NCBI RefSeq assembly: GCF_003367375.1
Contig: NZ_CP031416.1
Coordinates: forward strand, 3,479,501 to 3,543,500
Length of the DNA stretch: 64,000 nt
Reading direction: 5' to 3'
Source: Gallaecimonas mangrovi
GTDB lineage: Bacteria; Pseudomonadota; Gammaproteobacteria; Enterobacterales; Gallaecimonadaceae
The position numbers were made by a program, and so were the translations under genes. Positions 1-9,986 of the stretch are shown here, in pieces. Numbering within the stretch: the stretch's first letter is position 1; every line of letters starts with the position of its first letter. The notes under the pieces are model-generated. The model saw only the letters and a list, made by a program, of their open reading frames with translations. It was not told where the DNA came from and made no database searches.

Positions 1-981
1 CAGTACAATACCGGCGGCAATTTGTTCTTCAAGGCCGCTTTTGCGAAGCTCTTCTTGAACTAATTCAAAGAGTTCCTGATAACGCGGTTCTACCACTTCC
101 GCCAAGGTATGACGGCTCATGGTGCGAGAAGGCCGACCACCTACGGACGGCACTTCAATATTCTCTTCCTTGCTCACCAAGTTCTTGATGGCACAGGCGT
201 AACGGGTTTTGATTTCTTCGGCGTGGCTCAGCGGCGTGCGGAAGATTTTGGCAATATCGGAGGTCACCTGATTGCCGGCCGCCGGAATCACCGCGGTGTG
301 GCGAATAGCGCCGTTGGTGTACACCACCATATCCATGGTGCCCGCGCCCATATCGACCACGCACACACCCAGTTCTTTTTCGTCATCGGTCAGCACCGCG
401 TAGCTTGAGGCCAGCGCCGAGAAGATCAATTGGTCAGCCCGCAAGTCGCAGCGCTCCACGCATTTAATGATGTTGCGCGCCATATCGTTGGCGCAGGTCA
501 CCAAATGCACACTGGCCGTTAACCGCACACCACTCATGCCAATCGGGCTTTTAATGCCTTCTTGGGTGTCGATGCTAAATTCCTGCGGCAAAACGTGCAG
601 AATGCGCCGCCCTTCCGGAATTTGTACCGACTTAGCGGTGTGAATAACGGCGTCCACATCGTCTTGCGACACTTCAGCGTCGTTGATGGGCACCATCCCC
701 GATTCGTTACGGCAATCGACATGGCGGCCAGAAATTGCCAGGTAGACGGCACTAACTTGACAGTCAGCCATCATTTCCGCTTCATCAACGGCGCGCTGCA
801 CCGATTGGGCCACCGAATCGAGATCGTTGACGCCACCCTTATCCATACCGCGGGAAGCATGATTACCTACCCCCAGTACATTGATGTCGCCATCAGGCAA
901 GGCTTCCCCTACCACGGCAACAATCTTGGATGTGCCGATATCCAGTCCGACGATCAACTTTCTGTCCAATGCCTTGGTCAT
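1..981 (-). CDS. ftsA: Cell division protein FtsA (3' part beyond the window edge)
   Basis: Actin-like ATPase that tethers FtsZ to the inner membrane and recruits later division proteins. I read 327 codons from the ATG at 981; the frame stays open to base 1, so roughly the last 90 residues of a protein usually near 415 are missing. The N-terminus has the phosphate-1 motif GLDIGTSK (residues 12-19), followed by the SHS2-like insertion. Later the second phosphate motif VVDMGAGTMD is visible. The ATG overlaps the ftsQ stop as ATGA, as expected for translational coupling in the dcw operon. ftsZ would be expected just beyond the left edge. Identification is firm; only truncation by the window limits it. 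Confidence 0.95.
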   Translation of the reverse strand, partial: MTKALDRKLIVGLDIGTSKIVAVVGEALPDGDINVLGVGNHASRGMDKGGVNDLDSVAQSVQRAVDEAEMMADCQVSAVYLAISGRHVDCRNESGMVPINDAEVSQDDVDAVIHTAKSVQIPEGRRILHVLPQEFSIDTQEGIKSPIGMSGVRLTASVHLVTCANDMARNIIKCVERCDLRADQLIFSALASSYAVLTDDEKELGVCVVDMGAGTMDMVVYTNGAIRHTAVIPAAGNQVTSDIAKIFRTPLSHAEEIKTRYACAIKNLVSKEENIEVPSVGGRPSRTMSRHTLAEVVEPRYQELFELVQEELRKSGLEEQIAAGIVL

Positions 982-1700
982 GGCGTCTCTTTCTTTTCCT
1001 CGTCCTTCCAGCCCACGGCAAAGCCGATGTCATACCGCATGTCCAGGTAGGCTGGTTTTTTGTCGCTGCCCTGCAAGTAAGGGAAGCAATCGATAAAACG
1101 TTGCACCCTTCGAAGGGTGTCTTCTCTGCCCAAAATGATTTTCAAACCACTTTTGAGCTGCAAATCCCAGCTGTTACGGTCTGAAAGCCAGGCCGCCGCC
1201 AGGTGAAAACCACTGCCCTTAAGCAGCGTATCCAGGCGCTTGAAGCCGCTCAGTGCATCCGCACTGTTGCCATCTTTGCCGTAGAGCTTTGGCAAGTCGG
1301 CTTCTTGCTTGGTGGGCTTGGCGTTAAACACCTGGCCCTGGTCATTCAAAAACGCCTTGTCGTTCCAAATCGCCACCGGTTGCTGCTCCACCAAAAACAC
1401 TTGCAGCTTGCGGGGCCAGGCTTTGCGTACCGAAGCCTGATAAATCCAGGGCAGCGCCTCCAGCCGTTTTTGCACGTCATTGACGTTGACCGTGAAAAAA
1501 CTGCCAAGGGGCTTAGCATTCAATGCCGCCTTAATCTCGGCTGCCGGTACATGGGGGTGCGCCCCTTTTACCTCTATTTCGGTTACCGGCTGCTGGCCTT
1601 CGTCTTTCATGGTTCCCCACAGCGAAAAGCCTGTGGCGATAAAGCCAATCAACACCAGCGAAAAAAAACTCACCCCTAACCAGAACCGCCAACCTCTCAC
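978..1700 (-). CDS. ftsQ: Cell division protein FtsQ
   Basis: Bitopic divisome protein that binds FtsL and FtsB and links early and late division proteins. The 240-residue product has a short cytoplasmic start, one membrane helix at about residues 6-28, then a periplasmic POTRA domain starting near VTEIEVKGAH, and a beta domain containing the typical LPWIYQASVRKAWP stretch. The start is GTG at 1700, with GAGG eight bases upstream. No better in-frame start lies between it and the ddl stop at 1713. The protein is somewhat shorter than the E. coli one (276 residues), mainly in the cytoplasmic tail. It sits between ddl and ftsA in the usual order. Confidence 0.93.
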   Translation of the reverse strand: MRGWRFWLGVSFFSLVLIGFIATGFSLWGTMKDEGQQPVTEIEVKGAHPHVPAAEIKAALNAKPLGSFFTVNVNDVQKRLEALPWIYQASVRKAWPRKLQVFLVEQQPVAIWNDKAFLNDQGQVFNAKPTKQEADLPKLYGKDGNSADALSGFKRLDTLLKGSGFHLAAAWLSDRNSWDLQLKSGLKIILGREDTLRRVQRFIDCFPYLQGSDKKPAYLDMRYDIGFAVGWKDEEKKETP

Positions 1701-1712
1701 TACCCGGCCTCG

Positions 1713-2612
1713 TTACCTGGCCGCAGCCAGGATGCGACAAACCAAACTTGAGAAGTCCATTCCCATGGCTTTAGCCGCTTTCGGTACCAGGCTCTTTTCC
1801 GTCATGCCCGGTACCGTGTTGACTTCAAGCAACTGGAAGTTGCCGGCGTTATCGAGCATGGCGTCCACCCGGCCCCAGCCTTCAGCGCCGACAGCGCTAA
1901 ACGCTTTCATCGCCAGCGCTTTTAGCGCTTCTTCTTGCTCGCTTGGCAAACCACAAGGAATTAAATATTCCGTGGTATTGGACTGATACTTGGCCTCGTA
2001 GTCGTAAAAGCCATTCGGGGTTTTCATTTGGATAACCGGCAATGGCTGGTTGTCCAAAATACCGATGGTAAATTCCGGCCCGCTTATCCAGCGCTCCACC
2101 AGCACAACGCTGTCTAACGCCAGCGCTTCGGCCACAGCCTCTTTTAGCTCGGCGACAGTGGTCGCCTTTTTCATGCCAAGGCTGGAGCCTTCCCGCGAGG
2201 GTTTAACCATGACCGCATCGGTCATGATGCTGGCCGCCAATGGGTCATCAAGGCCGTTGCCTTCAATGATCCAAAAGTCGGCGGTGGGCAGCCCCAGGCT
2301 TTGCCAAATCTGTTTGGTACGTACCTTGTCCATAGCCAGCGCCGAGCCCAGCACCCGTGAACCGGTATAAGGAATACCCAGCCATTCCAGGGCGCCTTGT
2401 ACGGTCCCGTCTTCACCACCGCGGCCATGTAAGGCAATAAAGACCTTGTCGAAACCTTCGCGGTGCAAATCTTCCAGCGGTTTTTCGGCCGGGTCGAAGG
2501 CATGAGCATCAACACCACCGGCTATCAGGCCACGCAGCACCGCCTGCCCTGAAAGCAGTGAGATATTCCGTTCTGCCGAATGGCCACCAAGCAGCACAGC
2601 CACTTTGCTCAT
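1713..2612 (-). CDS. ddlB: D-alanine--D-alanine ligase
   Basis: ATP-grasp ligase that joins two D-alanines for the UDP-MurNAc-pentapeptide, in the cytoplasm. Visible motifs are HSAERNISL near the N-terminus (the D-Ala binding Glu), [11 protein letters not shown] near residue 63, [12 protein letters not shown] in the central ATP-grasp domain, and [15 protein letters not shown] near the C-terminus (metal and second D-Ala site). At 299 residues it matches the short DdlB type of the dcw cluster rather than the longer DdlA type. The ATG overlaps the murC stop by 4 bp. Confidence 0.95.
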   Translation of the reverse strand: MSKVAVLLGGHSAERNISLLSGQAVLRGLIAGGVDAHAFDPAEKPLEDLHREGFDKVFIALHGRGGEDGTVQGALEWLGIPYTGSRVLGSALAMDKVRTKQIWQSLGLPTADFWIIEGNGLDDPLAASIMTDAVMVKPSREGSSLGMKKATTVAELKEAVAEALALDSVVLVERWISGPEFTIGILDNQPLPVIQMKTPNGFYDYEAKYQSNTTEYLIPCGLPSEQEEALKALAMKAFSAVGAEGWGRVDAMLDNAGNFQLLEVNTVPGMTEKSLVPKAAKAMGMDFSSLVCRILAAAR

Positions 2613-4024
2613 GCTTTGATCTCCAAACCGGCCTGGGCCAAGCCCCGCGCCAGCGAACCGACATTACCGGCGCCTTGGGTTATCACCAGGTCGCCCTCTT
2701 TCATTAAGTCAAACAGTGCCTTAGGCACATCATCGATGCTGGATACAAACACCGGTTCAAGCTTTGAGCGTGAACGAATGGTGCGGCACAACGAGCGGCT
2801 GTCGGCACCAGCGATAGGTGTTTCACCGGCGCTATACACATCCAGCATGATCAATACGTCGACCTGGCTCAGTACCTCGGCAAAATCCTCATAAAGGTCG
2901 CGGGTACGGGTGTAGCGGTGCGGCTGGAACACCATCACTAGCCGCTTGTCAGGCCAACCGGCCCGGGCGGCCTGAATAGTGACATCCACTTCCGAAGGGT
3001 GATGGCCGTAGTCGTCTACCAGCATCACCTTGCCTTTGCTGGTGGCAAACTCGCCGTAATGCTGAAAGCGCCGGCCAATACCCTGGAATTTGGCCAAAGC
3101 TGCCTGGATAGCGGCGTCGCTAATACCCAGGTCGGTGGCAATGGCAATGGCGGCCAGCGCATTTTGGGCGTTGTGCTTGCCTGGCAAATTCAAGGTGACC
3201 TTCAAGGGCTCGTGGCCGCTACGCTCCACCACAAACCGGCTTTGGTTAGCGCTTTGGGTAAAGTCGTGGCCGCGCACGTCGGCATCTTCATGAAAGCCGT
3301 AAGTGAGGTACTGGCGGCCCAGCACCGGCGCCGCCAGTTCACGCACCACGTCGTTGTCGATACAAAGCACCGCCAAGCCGTAGAACGGCAAGTTATGCAG
3401 GAAGTCGACAAAGGTGGACTTGAGCTTTTCAAAGTCGCCACCGTAGGTGTCCATGTGGTCTGGCTCGATGTTAGTGACCACTGACATCAACGGCTGCAGA
3501 TGCAAGAAGGAGGCGTCCGACTCGTCGGCTTCCGCCACCAAGTAGGTACCCGTGCCCAAACGGGCATTGGTGCCATGGGAATTAAGCAGACCACCAATCA
3601 CAAAGGTCGGGTCCAGGCCGCCTTCAAACAGCAGGCTGGAAACCAAGCTGGTGGTGGTGGTTTTGCCATGGGTACCGGCCACGGCGATACCTTGGCGAAA
3701 ACGCATTAGCTCAGCCAGCATCTCGGCGCGGCGCACTACCGGAATGCGGCGCTCGCGGGCTTCTGCGACTTCGGGGTTGTCGCCTTTAATGGCACTGGAT
3801 ACCACCACCACCGAGGCACCCTGCACGTTTTCGGCTTTGTGCTCGGTGAAAATGGTTGCGCCCAGGCCGCTTAGCCGCTCAGTAACGGCATTGCGGCTAA
3901 GGTCAGAACCAGTGATGTGGTAGCCTTCGCCCAGCAACACTTCGGCAATACCGCCCATGCCGGCACCACCGATGCCAACAAAGTGGATTTGCTCAACGCG
4001 GCGCATAGGGCCTGTTCTGGTCAT
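2609..4024 (-). CDS. murC: UDP-N-acetylmuramate--L-alanine ligase
   Basis: First amino-acid ligase of the peptidoglycan precursor pathway; it adds L-Ala to UDP-MurNAc using ATP. The N-terminal Rossmann part shows [12 protein letters not shown] (residues 14-25), the P-loop GTHGKTTT is at 117-124, and the central domain has [14 protein letters not shown] and the Mur-ligase NIEPDHMD region. The length of 471 fits the family. The chosen ATG at 4024 overlaps the murG stop as ATGA; a second ATG at residue 7 (MRRVEQIHF) also aligns with homologues and cannot be excluded. Confidence 0.95.
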   Translation of the reverse strand: MTRTGPMRRVEQIHFVGIGGAGMGGIAEVLLGEGYHITGSDLSRNAVTERLSGLGATIFTEHKAENVQGASVVVVSSAIKGDNPEVAEARERRIPVVRRAEMLAELMRFRQGIAVAGTHGKTTTTSLVSSLLFEGGLDPTFVIGGLLNSHGTNARLGTGTYLVAEADESDASFLHLQPLMSVVTNIEPDHMDTYGGDFEKLKSTFVDFLHNLPFYGLAVLCIDNDVVRELAAPVLGRQYLTYGFHEDADVRGHDFTQSANQSRFVVERSGHEPLKVTLNLPGKHNAQNALAAIAIATDLGISDAAIQAALAKFQGIGRRFQHYGEFATSKGKVMLVDDYGHHPSEVDVTIQAARAGWPDKRLVMVFQPHRYTRTRDLYEDFAEVLSQVDVLIMLDVYSAGETPIAGADSRSLCRTIRSRSKLEPVFVSSIDDVPKALFDLMKEGDLVITQGAGNVGSLARGLAQAGLEIKA

Positions 4025-5085
4025 ACTTGGTCACTCTTTTCTACGCCGGCTAATTGCCGACACACCGAAGCTACCGCCTCGGTTGCATTGGGTTGTGCTT
4101 GGCGATGGGCGGCTTTGCCCATTTCCAGCAGCTGTGCGGGGTCGTCGTGCCACTCTTTTAATAAGGACGCTACGCGCTGGGCGTTTAGCTCCGGTTGTGG
4201 CAATAACACGGCCCCATGATGTTCAGTAAGAAAGCGGGCATTCTGGGTCTGGTGGTCATCCACTGCAATAGGTAGCGGCACCAAAATTGACGGCAAACCC
4301 ACCGCCGCTAATTCCGACACAGTAAGCGCCCCGGCGCGGCAAACCATCACGTCTGCCCAGCCATAAGCCGATGCCATGTCATCAACAAAGTCTGCCACCT
4401 GGGCATTAAACCCAAGCTGGTCGTAGCGCGCTTGTACGGCCTGGCTGCGACCTTTGCCGGTCTGGTGAAACACATCCAGCGGCATGCCCGCCTTCGCAAA
4501 AGCTTCTGGCAGCACGTCGTTAAAAACTTGCGCCCCCAGGCTGCCACCAATAACCAACACCCGAAGCGGCCCTTGGTGACTTTCGCGCTTGATATGAAAC
4601 AGCCGCTCACGAATGGGGTTGCCCACCACTGGCGCACCAGCAAAAGCACCGGGGAAGGCTTGCATCACTTGGCTTGCAAATTTGGCTAGGTAGCGATTGG
4701 TTACGCCGCTGACGGCATTTTGTTCATGCAGCACCAGCGGAATACCACGCAACTTGGCGGCAATACCGCCAGGGCCTGAGGCAAAACCGCCCATGCCCAG
4801 CACCACATCCGGCTTTAACTGGCCAAAGAGCCGCCAGGCATCCCAAATGGCTTTCGCCAATTTGAAGGGAGTAACCAATAAACGTTTGATGCCGTTGCCA
4901 CGCACACCCTGGATATTGATGAAATGCAGCGGAATATCGTACTTAGGCACAATATCGGCTTCCATCCGGGTGGGGGTGCCGAGCCAATCAATCAACCAGC
5001 CTTCTTTTTGCAGGTGCTGCGCCACCGCCAGGGCCGGGAAGATGTGCCCGCCGGTGCCACCCGCCATGACCATTAATCGCTTCAT
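4021..5085 (-). CDS. murG: UDP-GlcNAc--lipid I GlcNAc transferase MurG
   Basis: GT28-family transferase that adds GlcNAc to lipid I to make lipid II on the inner face of the cytoplasmic membrane. The N-terminal G-loop [14 protein letters not shown] follows the start directly. The second G-loop [10 protein letters not shown] opens the C-terminal UDP-GlcNAc-binding domain, and the HQTGKG and [19 protein letters not shown] motifs are present. The length of 354 is typical. It overlaps both neighbours by 4 bp and sits between ftsW and murC. Confidence 0.96.
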   Translation of the reverse strand: MKRLMVMAGGTGGHIFPALAVAQHLQKEGWLIDWLGTPTRMEADIVPKYDIPLHFINIQGVRGNGIKRLLVTPFKLAKAIWDAWRLFGQLKPDVVLGMGGFASGPGGIAAKLRGIPLVLHEQNAVSGVTNRYLAKFASQVMQAFPGAFAGAPVVGNPIRERLFHIKRESHQGPLRVLVIGGSLGAQVFNDVLPEAFAKAGMPLDVFHQTGKGRSQAVQARYDQLGFNAQVADFVDDMASAYGWADVMVCRAGALTVSELAAVGLPSILVPLPIAVDDHQTQNARFLTEHHGAVLLPQPELNAQRVASLLKEWHDDPAQLLEMGKAAHRQAQPNATEAVASVCRQLAGVEKSDQV

Positions 5086-6254
5086 GAACGGCCTCCGGTA
5101 GCATGCATGTCCGCCACGCGCCCTTCATGGTCGATGCGCACCAACACCATTAGTGCAATGGTCATTATCCAAAGGCTGGAGCCGCCGTAGGAAACCAGCG
5201 GCATGGTAAGGCCCTTGGTTGGGAAAGCGCCAGCAGCCACCCCGAGGTTAACCGCCGCTTGAAAGGCCACCCAAATGGCAATCGAATAAGCGAAGAAACC
5301 TTCAAAGAAACGTTCATTGGCCATGGCATGGCGGCCAATTTTCAAGGCTCGAAGCACTATCCAAAACACCACCACCATCACCAACGCCACGGCAATAAAG
5401 CCTAGCTCTTCAGCGATAATGGCCATGATGAAGTCGGTATGCGCCTCGGGCAGGTATTCAAGTTTCAAAATCGAGTTGCCCAAGCCCTGGCCGGTTAAAC
5501 CGCCACGGCCAAAAGCCATTAATGACTGGGTTAGCTGGTAACCGGTGCCAAAAGGGTCGGCCCAAGGGTCCAAGAAGCCGGTCACCCGTTTCATCCGGTA
5601 AGGCTCTGTCACCACCAGCAGCACCAGCGCCGCTACCCCCATGATGATCATGCCAATAAACTGCCAAACCCGAGCGCCGGCCAAAAACAACAGGCCAAGG
5701 GTCGTTACCAGCATTACCACCACGGTGCCAAGGTCGGGCTGAGCCAGCAGCATCAGCGCCATCAAAAAGAACACCCCCAGCGGCTTAATAAAGCCCACCA
5801 GGTTTTCCCGCACTTCCTGGTGACGGCGCACCAGATAGCCAGACAAATACGCAAACAAGAACAATTTGGCGGGCTCTGCTGCCTGCACGTTGATGGGGCC
5901 CAAGCGGAACCAGCGGGTGGCGCCGTTAACGTTATGGCCAACAACCAACACCGCCAGCAATAATAACAGCGCCAACAGCAGCAAATAGCCGTTGTATTTC
6001 GCCCAGACACTAATGGGTGTTTGCAGCGTTACCACGGCAAGAATGAGCGCACCGACAATAAAGAAGCTTTCTTTATCGAGGATGTAGAAGGGGTTACCGG
6101 TCAGCCGGTTTGCCTCTGGCATTGAGGCAGAGGCAATCATCACCCAGCCAAAACCCATCAGGCCAAGGATGACCGCAATCAAGGTGCGGTCATACAAGGC
6201 CGTATCGGCTTGGCGGGTGAAAAAGCGCTCTTTAAGGCTGACCAGGGTTATCAT
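5082..6254 (-). CDS. ftsW: SEDS-family septal peptidoglycan polymerase FtsW
   Basis: Integral membrane glycosyltransferase that polymerises lipid II at the septum with FtsI (PBP3). The 390-residue protein has about ten hydrophobic segments. The large periplasmic loop holds the SEDS motifs around GTGYQLTQSLMAFGRGGLTGQGLG and EAHTDFIMAIIAEELG, and the C-terminal motif GLTMPLVSYGGSS is present. The gene starts at an ATG that overlaps the murD stop by 4 bp. Its position in the dcw cluster identifies it as FtsW rather than RodA. Confidence 0.95.
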   Translation of the reverse strand: MITLVSLKERFFTRQADTALYDRTLIAVILGLMGFGWVMIASASMPEANRLTGNPFYILDKESFFIVGALILAVVTLQTPISVWAKYNGYLLLLALLLLLAVLVVGHNVNGATRWFRLGPINVQAAEPAKLFLFAYLSGYLVRRHQEVRENLVGFIKPLGVFFLMALMLLAQPDLGTVVVMLVTTLGLLFLAGARVWQFIGMIIMGVAALVLLVVTEPYRMKRVTGFLDPWADPFGTGYQLTQSLMAFGRGGLTGQGLGNSILKLEYLPEAHTDFIMAIIAEELGFIAVALVMVVVFWIVLRALKIGRHAMANERFFEGFFAYSIAIWVAFQAAVNLGVAAGAFPTKGLTMPLVSYGGSSLWIMTIALMVLVRIDHEGRVADMHATGGRS

Positions 6255-7537
6255 TTCAGCCCCTTAACCAACAGCCGGAAACGCTCACCGCGCTCTTCGA
6301 AGTTCTTGAACTGATCCAGGCTGGCACAAGCCGGTGATAACAACACCAAGTCCCCCGGTTTTGCCAAGGAAGCGGCCAGTTTTACGGCATCATCCAAAGT
6401 TTCAACCCGGTGTGGGTTGTCTTTCATCACCGCCACCTGCTCGGCGTCACGACCAAAGCAAATCAGTTCACGCACTTTTGCCATCTTGGCTTTTAGCGGC
6501 GTAAATTCGGCGCCTTTAGCGTCGCCGCCAGCCAGCAAGATGATGTCGCCTTCGATATCGGCAAAGCCGTCGAGCGCCGCCTCAAGCGAACCAAGGTTGG
6601 TGGCTTTGGAATCATTGATGTAGCGCACGCCGTCTTTCTCGGCAATGACTTCGCAGCGATGCTCCAAGCCGCCAAAGCTTTTTAGGCTTTTTATCATGCC
6701 ATCAAGTGGCAATCCGGCCGCATCGCCTAACGCCAAGGCCGCCAAGGCATTGAGATGGTTATGGCGGCCGATAAGCTTGACGTCTTTGGTGGCGATGATG
6801 GGCTCTTCACCCTTCATCAAAAAGCCGTCGCTGATGTGATAATCACCAGTGCTGCCAAAGCTGACGACTGCGTCGTCGTCTTCATCTTCATCTTTGCGGT
6901 CTGCATTGGGCGGCCGTGTTGCCGGGTCATCAATGTTGTAGATGCAATGCTTGGCACCTTGATAAACCCGCTGCTTGGCGGCGGTGTATTCAGCCATGCT
7001 GGCGTACCGGTCGAGGTGATCCGGCGTCACATTGAGAATGGTGGCCGCCACCGGTTTGAGGCTGGAGGTGGTTTCCAGTTGGAAACTGGACAACTCCAGC
7101 ACAAACAGCTTGGCGTCGGGCGCTAAGGCCAATACCGGCACACCGATATTGCCGCCAACAGCCACTCGTTTGCCGGACTTCTTTGCCATGTCGCCCACCA
7201 GGCTGGTGACGGTGCTTTTGCCGTTCGAGCCGGTGATAGCAATGACAGGCGCCCGGTAGTTACGGGCAAAAAGCTCCACATCACCAATGACTTCAATACC
7301 GGCTTTAACAATCGCCGGGTCGTCTTTGGGAATGCCGGGGCTGACCACCAGATACAAACATTGCGACAGCTCCATGGGGTCTAGCGGCCCCAGGCTAACA
7401 TCAACCCCAGCTGGGATCTCATCAAGCCCCGGTGGCGCTTTGCGGGTGTCAAAGCCATGCACGGCGACACCCCGGTCCATCAGCCAGTTAATAGTGGCAA
7501 TGCCACTGATACCTAATCCCACTACGCCGATCATCAC
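6251..7537 (-). CDS. murD: UDP-MurNAc-L-alanine--D-glutamate ligase
   Basis: Adds D-glutamate to UDP-MurNAc-L-Ala in the cytoplasm. The Rossmann domain starts [11 protein letters not shown], the P-loop [10 protein letters not shown] covers residues 103-112, and the Mur-ligase signature [10 protein letters not shown] and the DSKATN motif of the C-terminal domain are present. The length of 428 is normal. One oddity is a strongly acidic run, DEDEDDD, near residue 220 in the loop after [10 protein letters not shown], where homologues usually have a short spacer. A second methionine follows the first directly, so the start could be one codon later. 4-bp overlaps join it to mraY and ftsW. Confidence 0.95.
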   Translation of the reverse strand: MMIGVVGLGISGIATINWLMDRGVAVHGFDTRKAPPGLDEIPAGVDVSLGPLDPMELSQCLYLVVSPGIPKDDPAIVKAGIEVIGDVELFARNYRAPVIAITGSNGKSTVTSLVGDMAKKSGKRVAVGGNIGVPVLALAPDAKLFVLELSSFQLETTSSLKPVAATILNVTPDHLDRYASMAEYTAAKQRVYQGAKHCIYNIDDPATRPPNADRKDEDEDDDAVVSFGSTGDYHISDGFLMKGEEPIIATKDVKLIGRHNHLNALAALALGDAAGLPLDGMIKSLKSFGGLEHRCEVIAEKDGVRYINDSKATNLGSLEAALDGFADIEGDIILLAGGDAKGAEFTPLKAKMAKVRELICFGRDAEQVAVMKDNPHRVETLDDAVKLAASLAKPGDLVLLSPACASLDQFKNFEERGERFRLLVKGLK

Positions 7538-8613
7538 CGCACCTTTAAGGTTGCCAGGCCAACCAGCACCAGGATCAGCGAGATTATCCAGAAACGGACA
7601 ATAACCCGCGGCTCAGGCCAGCCTTTGAGTTCATAGTGATGGTGAATGGGCGCCATTCTGAAAATGCGCTGTCCGCGCAATTTGTAGGAGCCGACTTGCA
7701 GGATCACTGACACCGTTTCCATCACAAAAACGCCGCCCATGATCACCAGCAAGATCTCCTGACGCACCAATACCGCGATAATACCCAGGGTTCCCCCCAG
7801 GGCCAGCGAACCTACATCACCCATAAACACCTGAGCCGGATAGGTGTTAAACCATAAAAAGCCCAGCCCCGCGCCGACCAGCGCAGTGCAGAGGATCACC
7901 AGCTCAGAGGCGTGACGAACGTAGGGAATATGCAGGTATTCGGCAAACTTAACGTTGCCGGTCAGGTAGGCAATTAAGGCAAAGGCCGCCGCGACCATCA
8001 CCGTTGGCATAATGGCCAAGCCATCAAGACCGTCGGTGAGGTTTACGGCATTAGAGGTGCCTACCATAACAAAGTAAGTCAGTAGGATGTAAAACAGCCC
8101 TAATTGCGGCATCACATCCTTCAAGAACGGCAGTACCAGCTGCGTTTCTTCTGGTTTGGCCTGCCAATACAGGAACACCGCAACCACCAAGGCAATTACC
8201 GATTGCCAAAAGTATTTCCAGCGGGCAATAAGGCCTTTGGGATCTTTACGCACCACCTTGCGGTAATCATCCACAAAGCCAATGGCGCCATAAGACAACA
8301 GCACAAACAGCACCACCCACACATAGGGGTTACTGAGGTTAGCCCACAACAAGGTGGCCACCGAGACCGACAGCAAAATCATGATGCCGCCCATGGTAGG
8401 GGTGCCAGATTTAGACAAGTGACTTTGCGGGCCATCGTCACGCACGGTTTGCCCAACTTGCAGGCGCACCAGCGCTTTAATCAGCCGCGGCCCCATGTAA
8501 ACCGACATAATCAGTGCCGTCAGGGAACTCAAAATGGCCCTGAAGGTAAGGTAAGAAAACACATGAAACCCATTAATGTAATGGGTTAGGTATTCCGCCA
8601 GCCAAACTAACAT
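7534..8613 (-). CDS. mraY: Phospho-MurNAc-pentapeptide transferase MraY
   Basis: Membrane enzyme that moves phospho-MurNAc-pentapeptide onto undecaprenyl phosphate, making lipid I. The 359-residue protein has about ten membrane helices. The conserved cytoplasmic loops are visible: GTPTMGG near the N-terminus, VDDYRKV with the catalytic Asp pair, [22 protein letters not shown], and the histidine motif [11 protein letters not shown] near the C-terminus. It overlaps murF by 7 bp and murD by 4 bp. Length and motif order are those of E. coli MraY. Confidence 0.96.
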   Translation of the reverse strand: MLVWLAEYLTHYINGFHVFSYLTFRAILSSLTALIMSVYMGPRLIKALVRLQVGQTVRDDGPQSHLSKSGTPTMGGIMILLSVSVATLLWANLSNPYVWVVLFVLLSYGAIGFVDDYRKVVRKDPKGLIARWKYFWQSVIALVVAVFLYWQAKPEETQLVLPFLKDVMPQLGLFYILLTYFVMVGTSNAVNLTDGLDGLAIMPTVMVAAAFALIAYLTGNVKFAEYLHIPYVRHASELVILCTALVGAGLGFLWFNTYPAQVFMGDVGSLALGGTLGIIAVLVRQEILLVIMGGVFVMETVSVILQVGSYKLRGQRIFRMAPIHHHYELKGWPEPRVIVRFWIISLILVLVGLATLKVR

Positions 8614-9986
8614 GCGGCCTCCTTTGAGGCCGCTAGGCGGCTTGCTGCAATTAATTCAACAACCAATTCCATACGAGAACTTCGCGCTCCCTTCACAAGG
8701 ATGCTGATGTCGGCTTGTTCGTCCGCCAACGCCAACACGAGGCTGTCTACCAGCCCTTCTTTGTTATCAAAATGCCTGGCACCAAGGCCAAAAGCGTCCG
8801 TTGCCGCTTGGCTGAGTACGCCCAGAGTAAAGAGGTTGTCGATACCCGCCGCTTTGGCATATTGGCCAAGTTCGGCATGGTAATGACGCGCCTTTTCACC
8901 CAACTCACCCAAATCTCCAAGCACCAACACCCGCCGGCCGGAGAAATTCTTCAGGGTGTCTATTGCGGCACGAACTGCACCTACTGAGGCGTTGTAGGTA
9001 TCGTCGATAAGGCGGCCGCGCGTACCAAGGGCACGGATATTCAGGCGACCCGGAACCGGCTGGACCTGAGCGAGCCCCTTCGCAACCAGACTAAGGTCTA
9101 CCCCGAGCGCGATAGCGCAGGCCGCTGCGGCCATGGCATTAGCGACGTTATGGCGCCCTGGCAGCGGCATTTGCACGGCCACCTTTTCTTCCCCAACACC
9201 AAGGGTGAAGCGGCAGCCGGCTTCTAAACTGTCCACCACGTCGGTAGCGGTGATATCAGCCCCGGCCTGGTAACCAAAGGTCAGGGTTTTCTGATTTTTA
9301 AGTTGTGCTAGCCAGTCAGGGGCAAAGTCGTCATCAAGGTTGACCACGGCGGTGCCACCGGCTTTAAGGCCACCGTAAATTTCGCCCTTAGCACGCGCGA
9401 TACCTTCCAAGGTGCCAAAGCCCGCCAAATGTGTCGGCGCAACATTGTTGATAAGTGCTACATCCGGCTCGACCAACGAGACGGTATAGGCAATTTCACC
9501 TTCGTGGTTGGCACCCAGTTCAAAGACACCGAACTGTTCATCACCTTCAAGGCGCAGCAGCGTCAACGGCACGCCAATGTCGTTGTTAAAGTTGCCTTTT
9601 GTCGCCAGCACTTTGCCGCTTTCGGCCAAGATACAGCTGAGCATTTCCTTGACCGTGGTTTTGCCGCATGAGCCGGTTAACGCCGCGCTAAGGGGCGCCA
9701 CTTTCGCTTTCACATAACGGCCCAATTGGCCAAGCGCCAAACGGGTGTCTTCAACCAACAGCTGTGGCTGCAGGCTATCGACCTTTCGGCTTACGACCAA
9801 GGCCGCAGCCTTGGCAGCATTTTCAATAAAATCATGAGCATCGAAATGTTCGCCTTTTAAGGCGATAAAAAGCTCACCGCCACTTAAGGAACGGGTATCG
9901 GTGCTCACCGCCTTAATGCTGATGTCATCGCCCAACAGCTCGGCATCAATGGCCTTGGCGATTTCAGATAAGGTCATATTCAGCAT
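8607..9986 (-). CDS. murF: UDP-MurNAc-tripeptide--D-Ala-D-Ala ligase
   Basis: Last cytoplasmic Mur ligase; it adds the D-Ala-D-Ala dipeptide made by Ddl. The P-loop [12 protein letters not shown] lies at residues 105-116, the Asn/His metal region [12 protein letters not shown] follows, and the C-terminal domain has [15 protein letters not shown] and LGDLGELG. The length of 459 is usual. The start ATG overlaps murE by 7 bp and the end overlaps mraY by 7 bp. An ATG three codons downstream is a possible alternative start. Confidence 0.95.
   Translation of the reverse strand: MLNMTLSEIAKAIDAELLGDDISIKAVSTDTRSLSGGELFIALKGEHFDAHDFIENAAKAAALVVSRKVDSLQPQLLVEDTRLALGQLGRYVKAKVAPLSAALTGSCGKTTVKEMLSCILAESGKVLATKGNFNNDIGVPLTLLRLEGDEQFGVFELGANHEGEIAYTVSLVEPDVALINNVAPTHLAGFGTLEGIARAKGEIYGGLKAGGTAVVNLDDDFAPDWLAQLKNQKTLTFGYQAGADITATDVVDSLEAGCRFTLGVGEEKVAVQMPLPGRHNVANAMAAAACAIALGVDLSLVAKGLAQVQPVPGRLNIRALGTRGRLIDDTYNASVGAVRAAIDTLKNFSGRRVLVLGDLGELGEKARHYHAELGQYAKAAGIDNLFTLGVLSQAATDAFGLGARHFDNKEGLVDSLVLALADEQADISILVKGARSSRMELVVELIAASRLAASKEAAC

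Noticed and set aside
6830-6900. Possible frameshift or repeat expansion in murD
   Set aside because: The acidic run keeps the frame and all motifs on both sides are intact, so the gene looks functional; I kept it only as a low-interest note.
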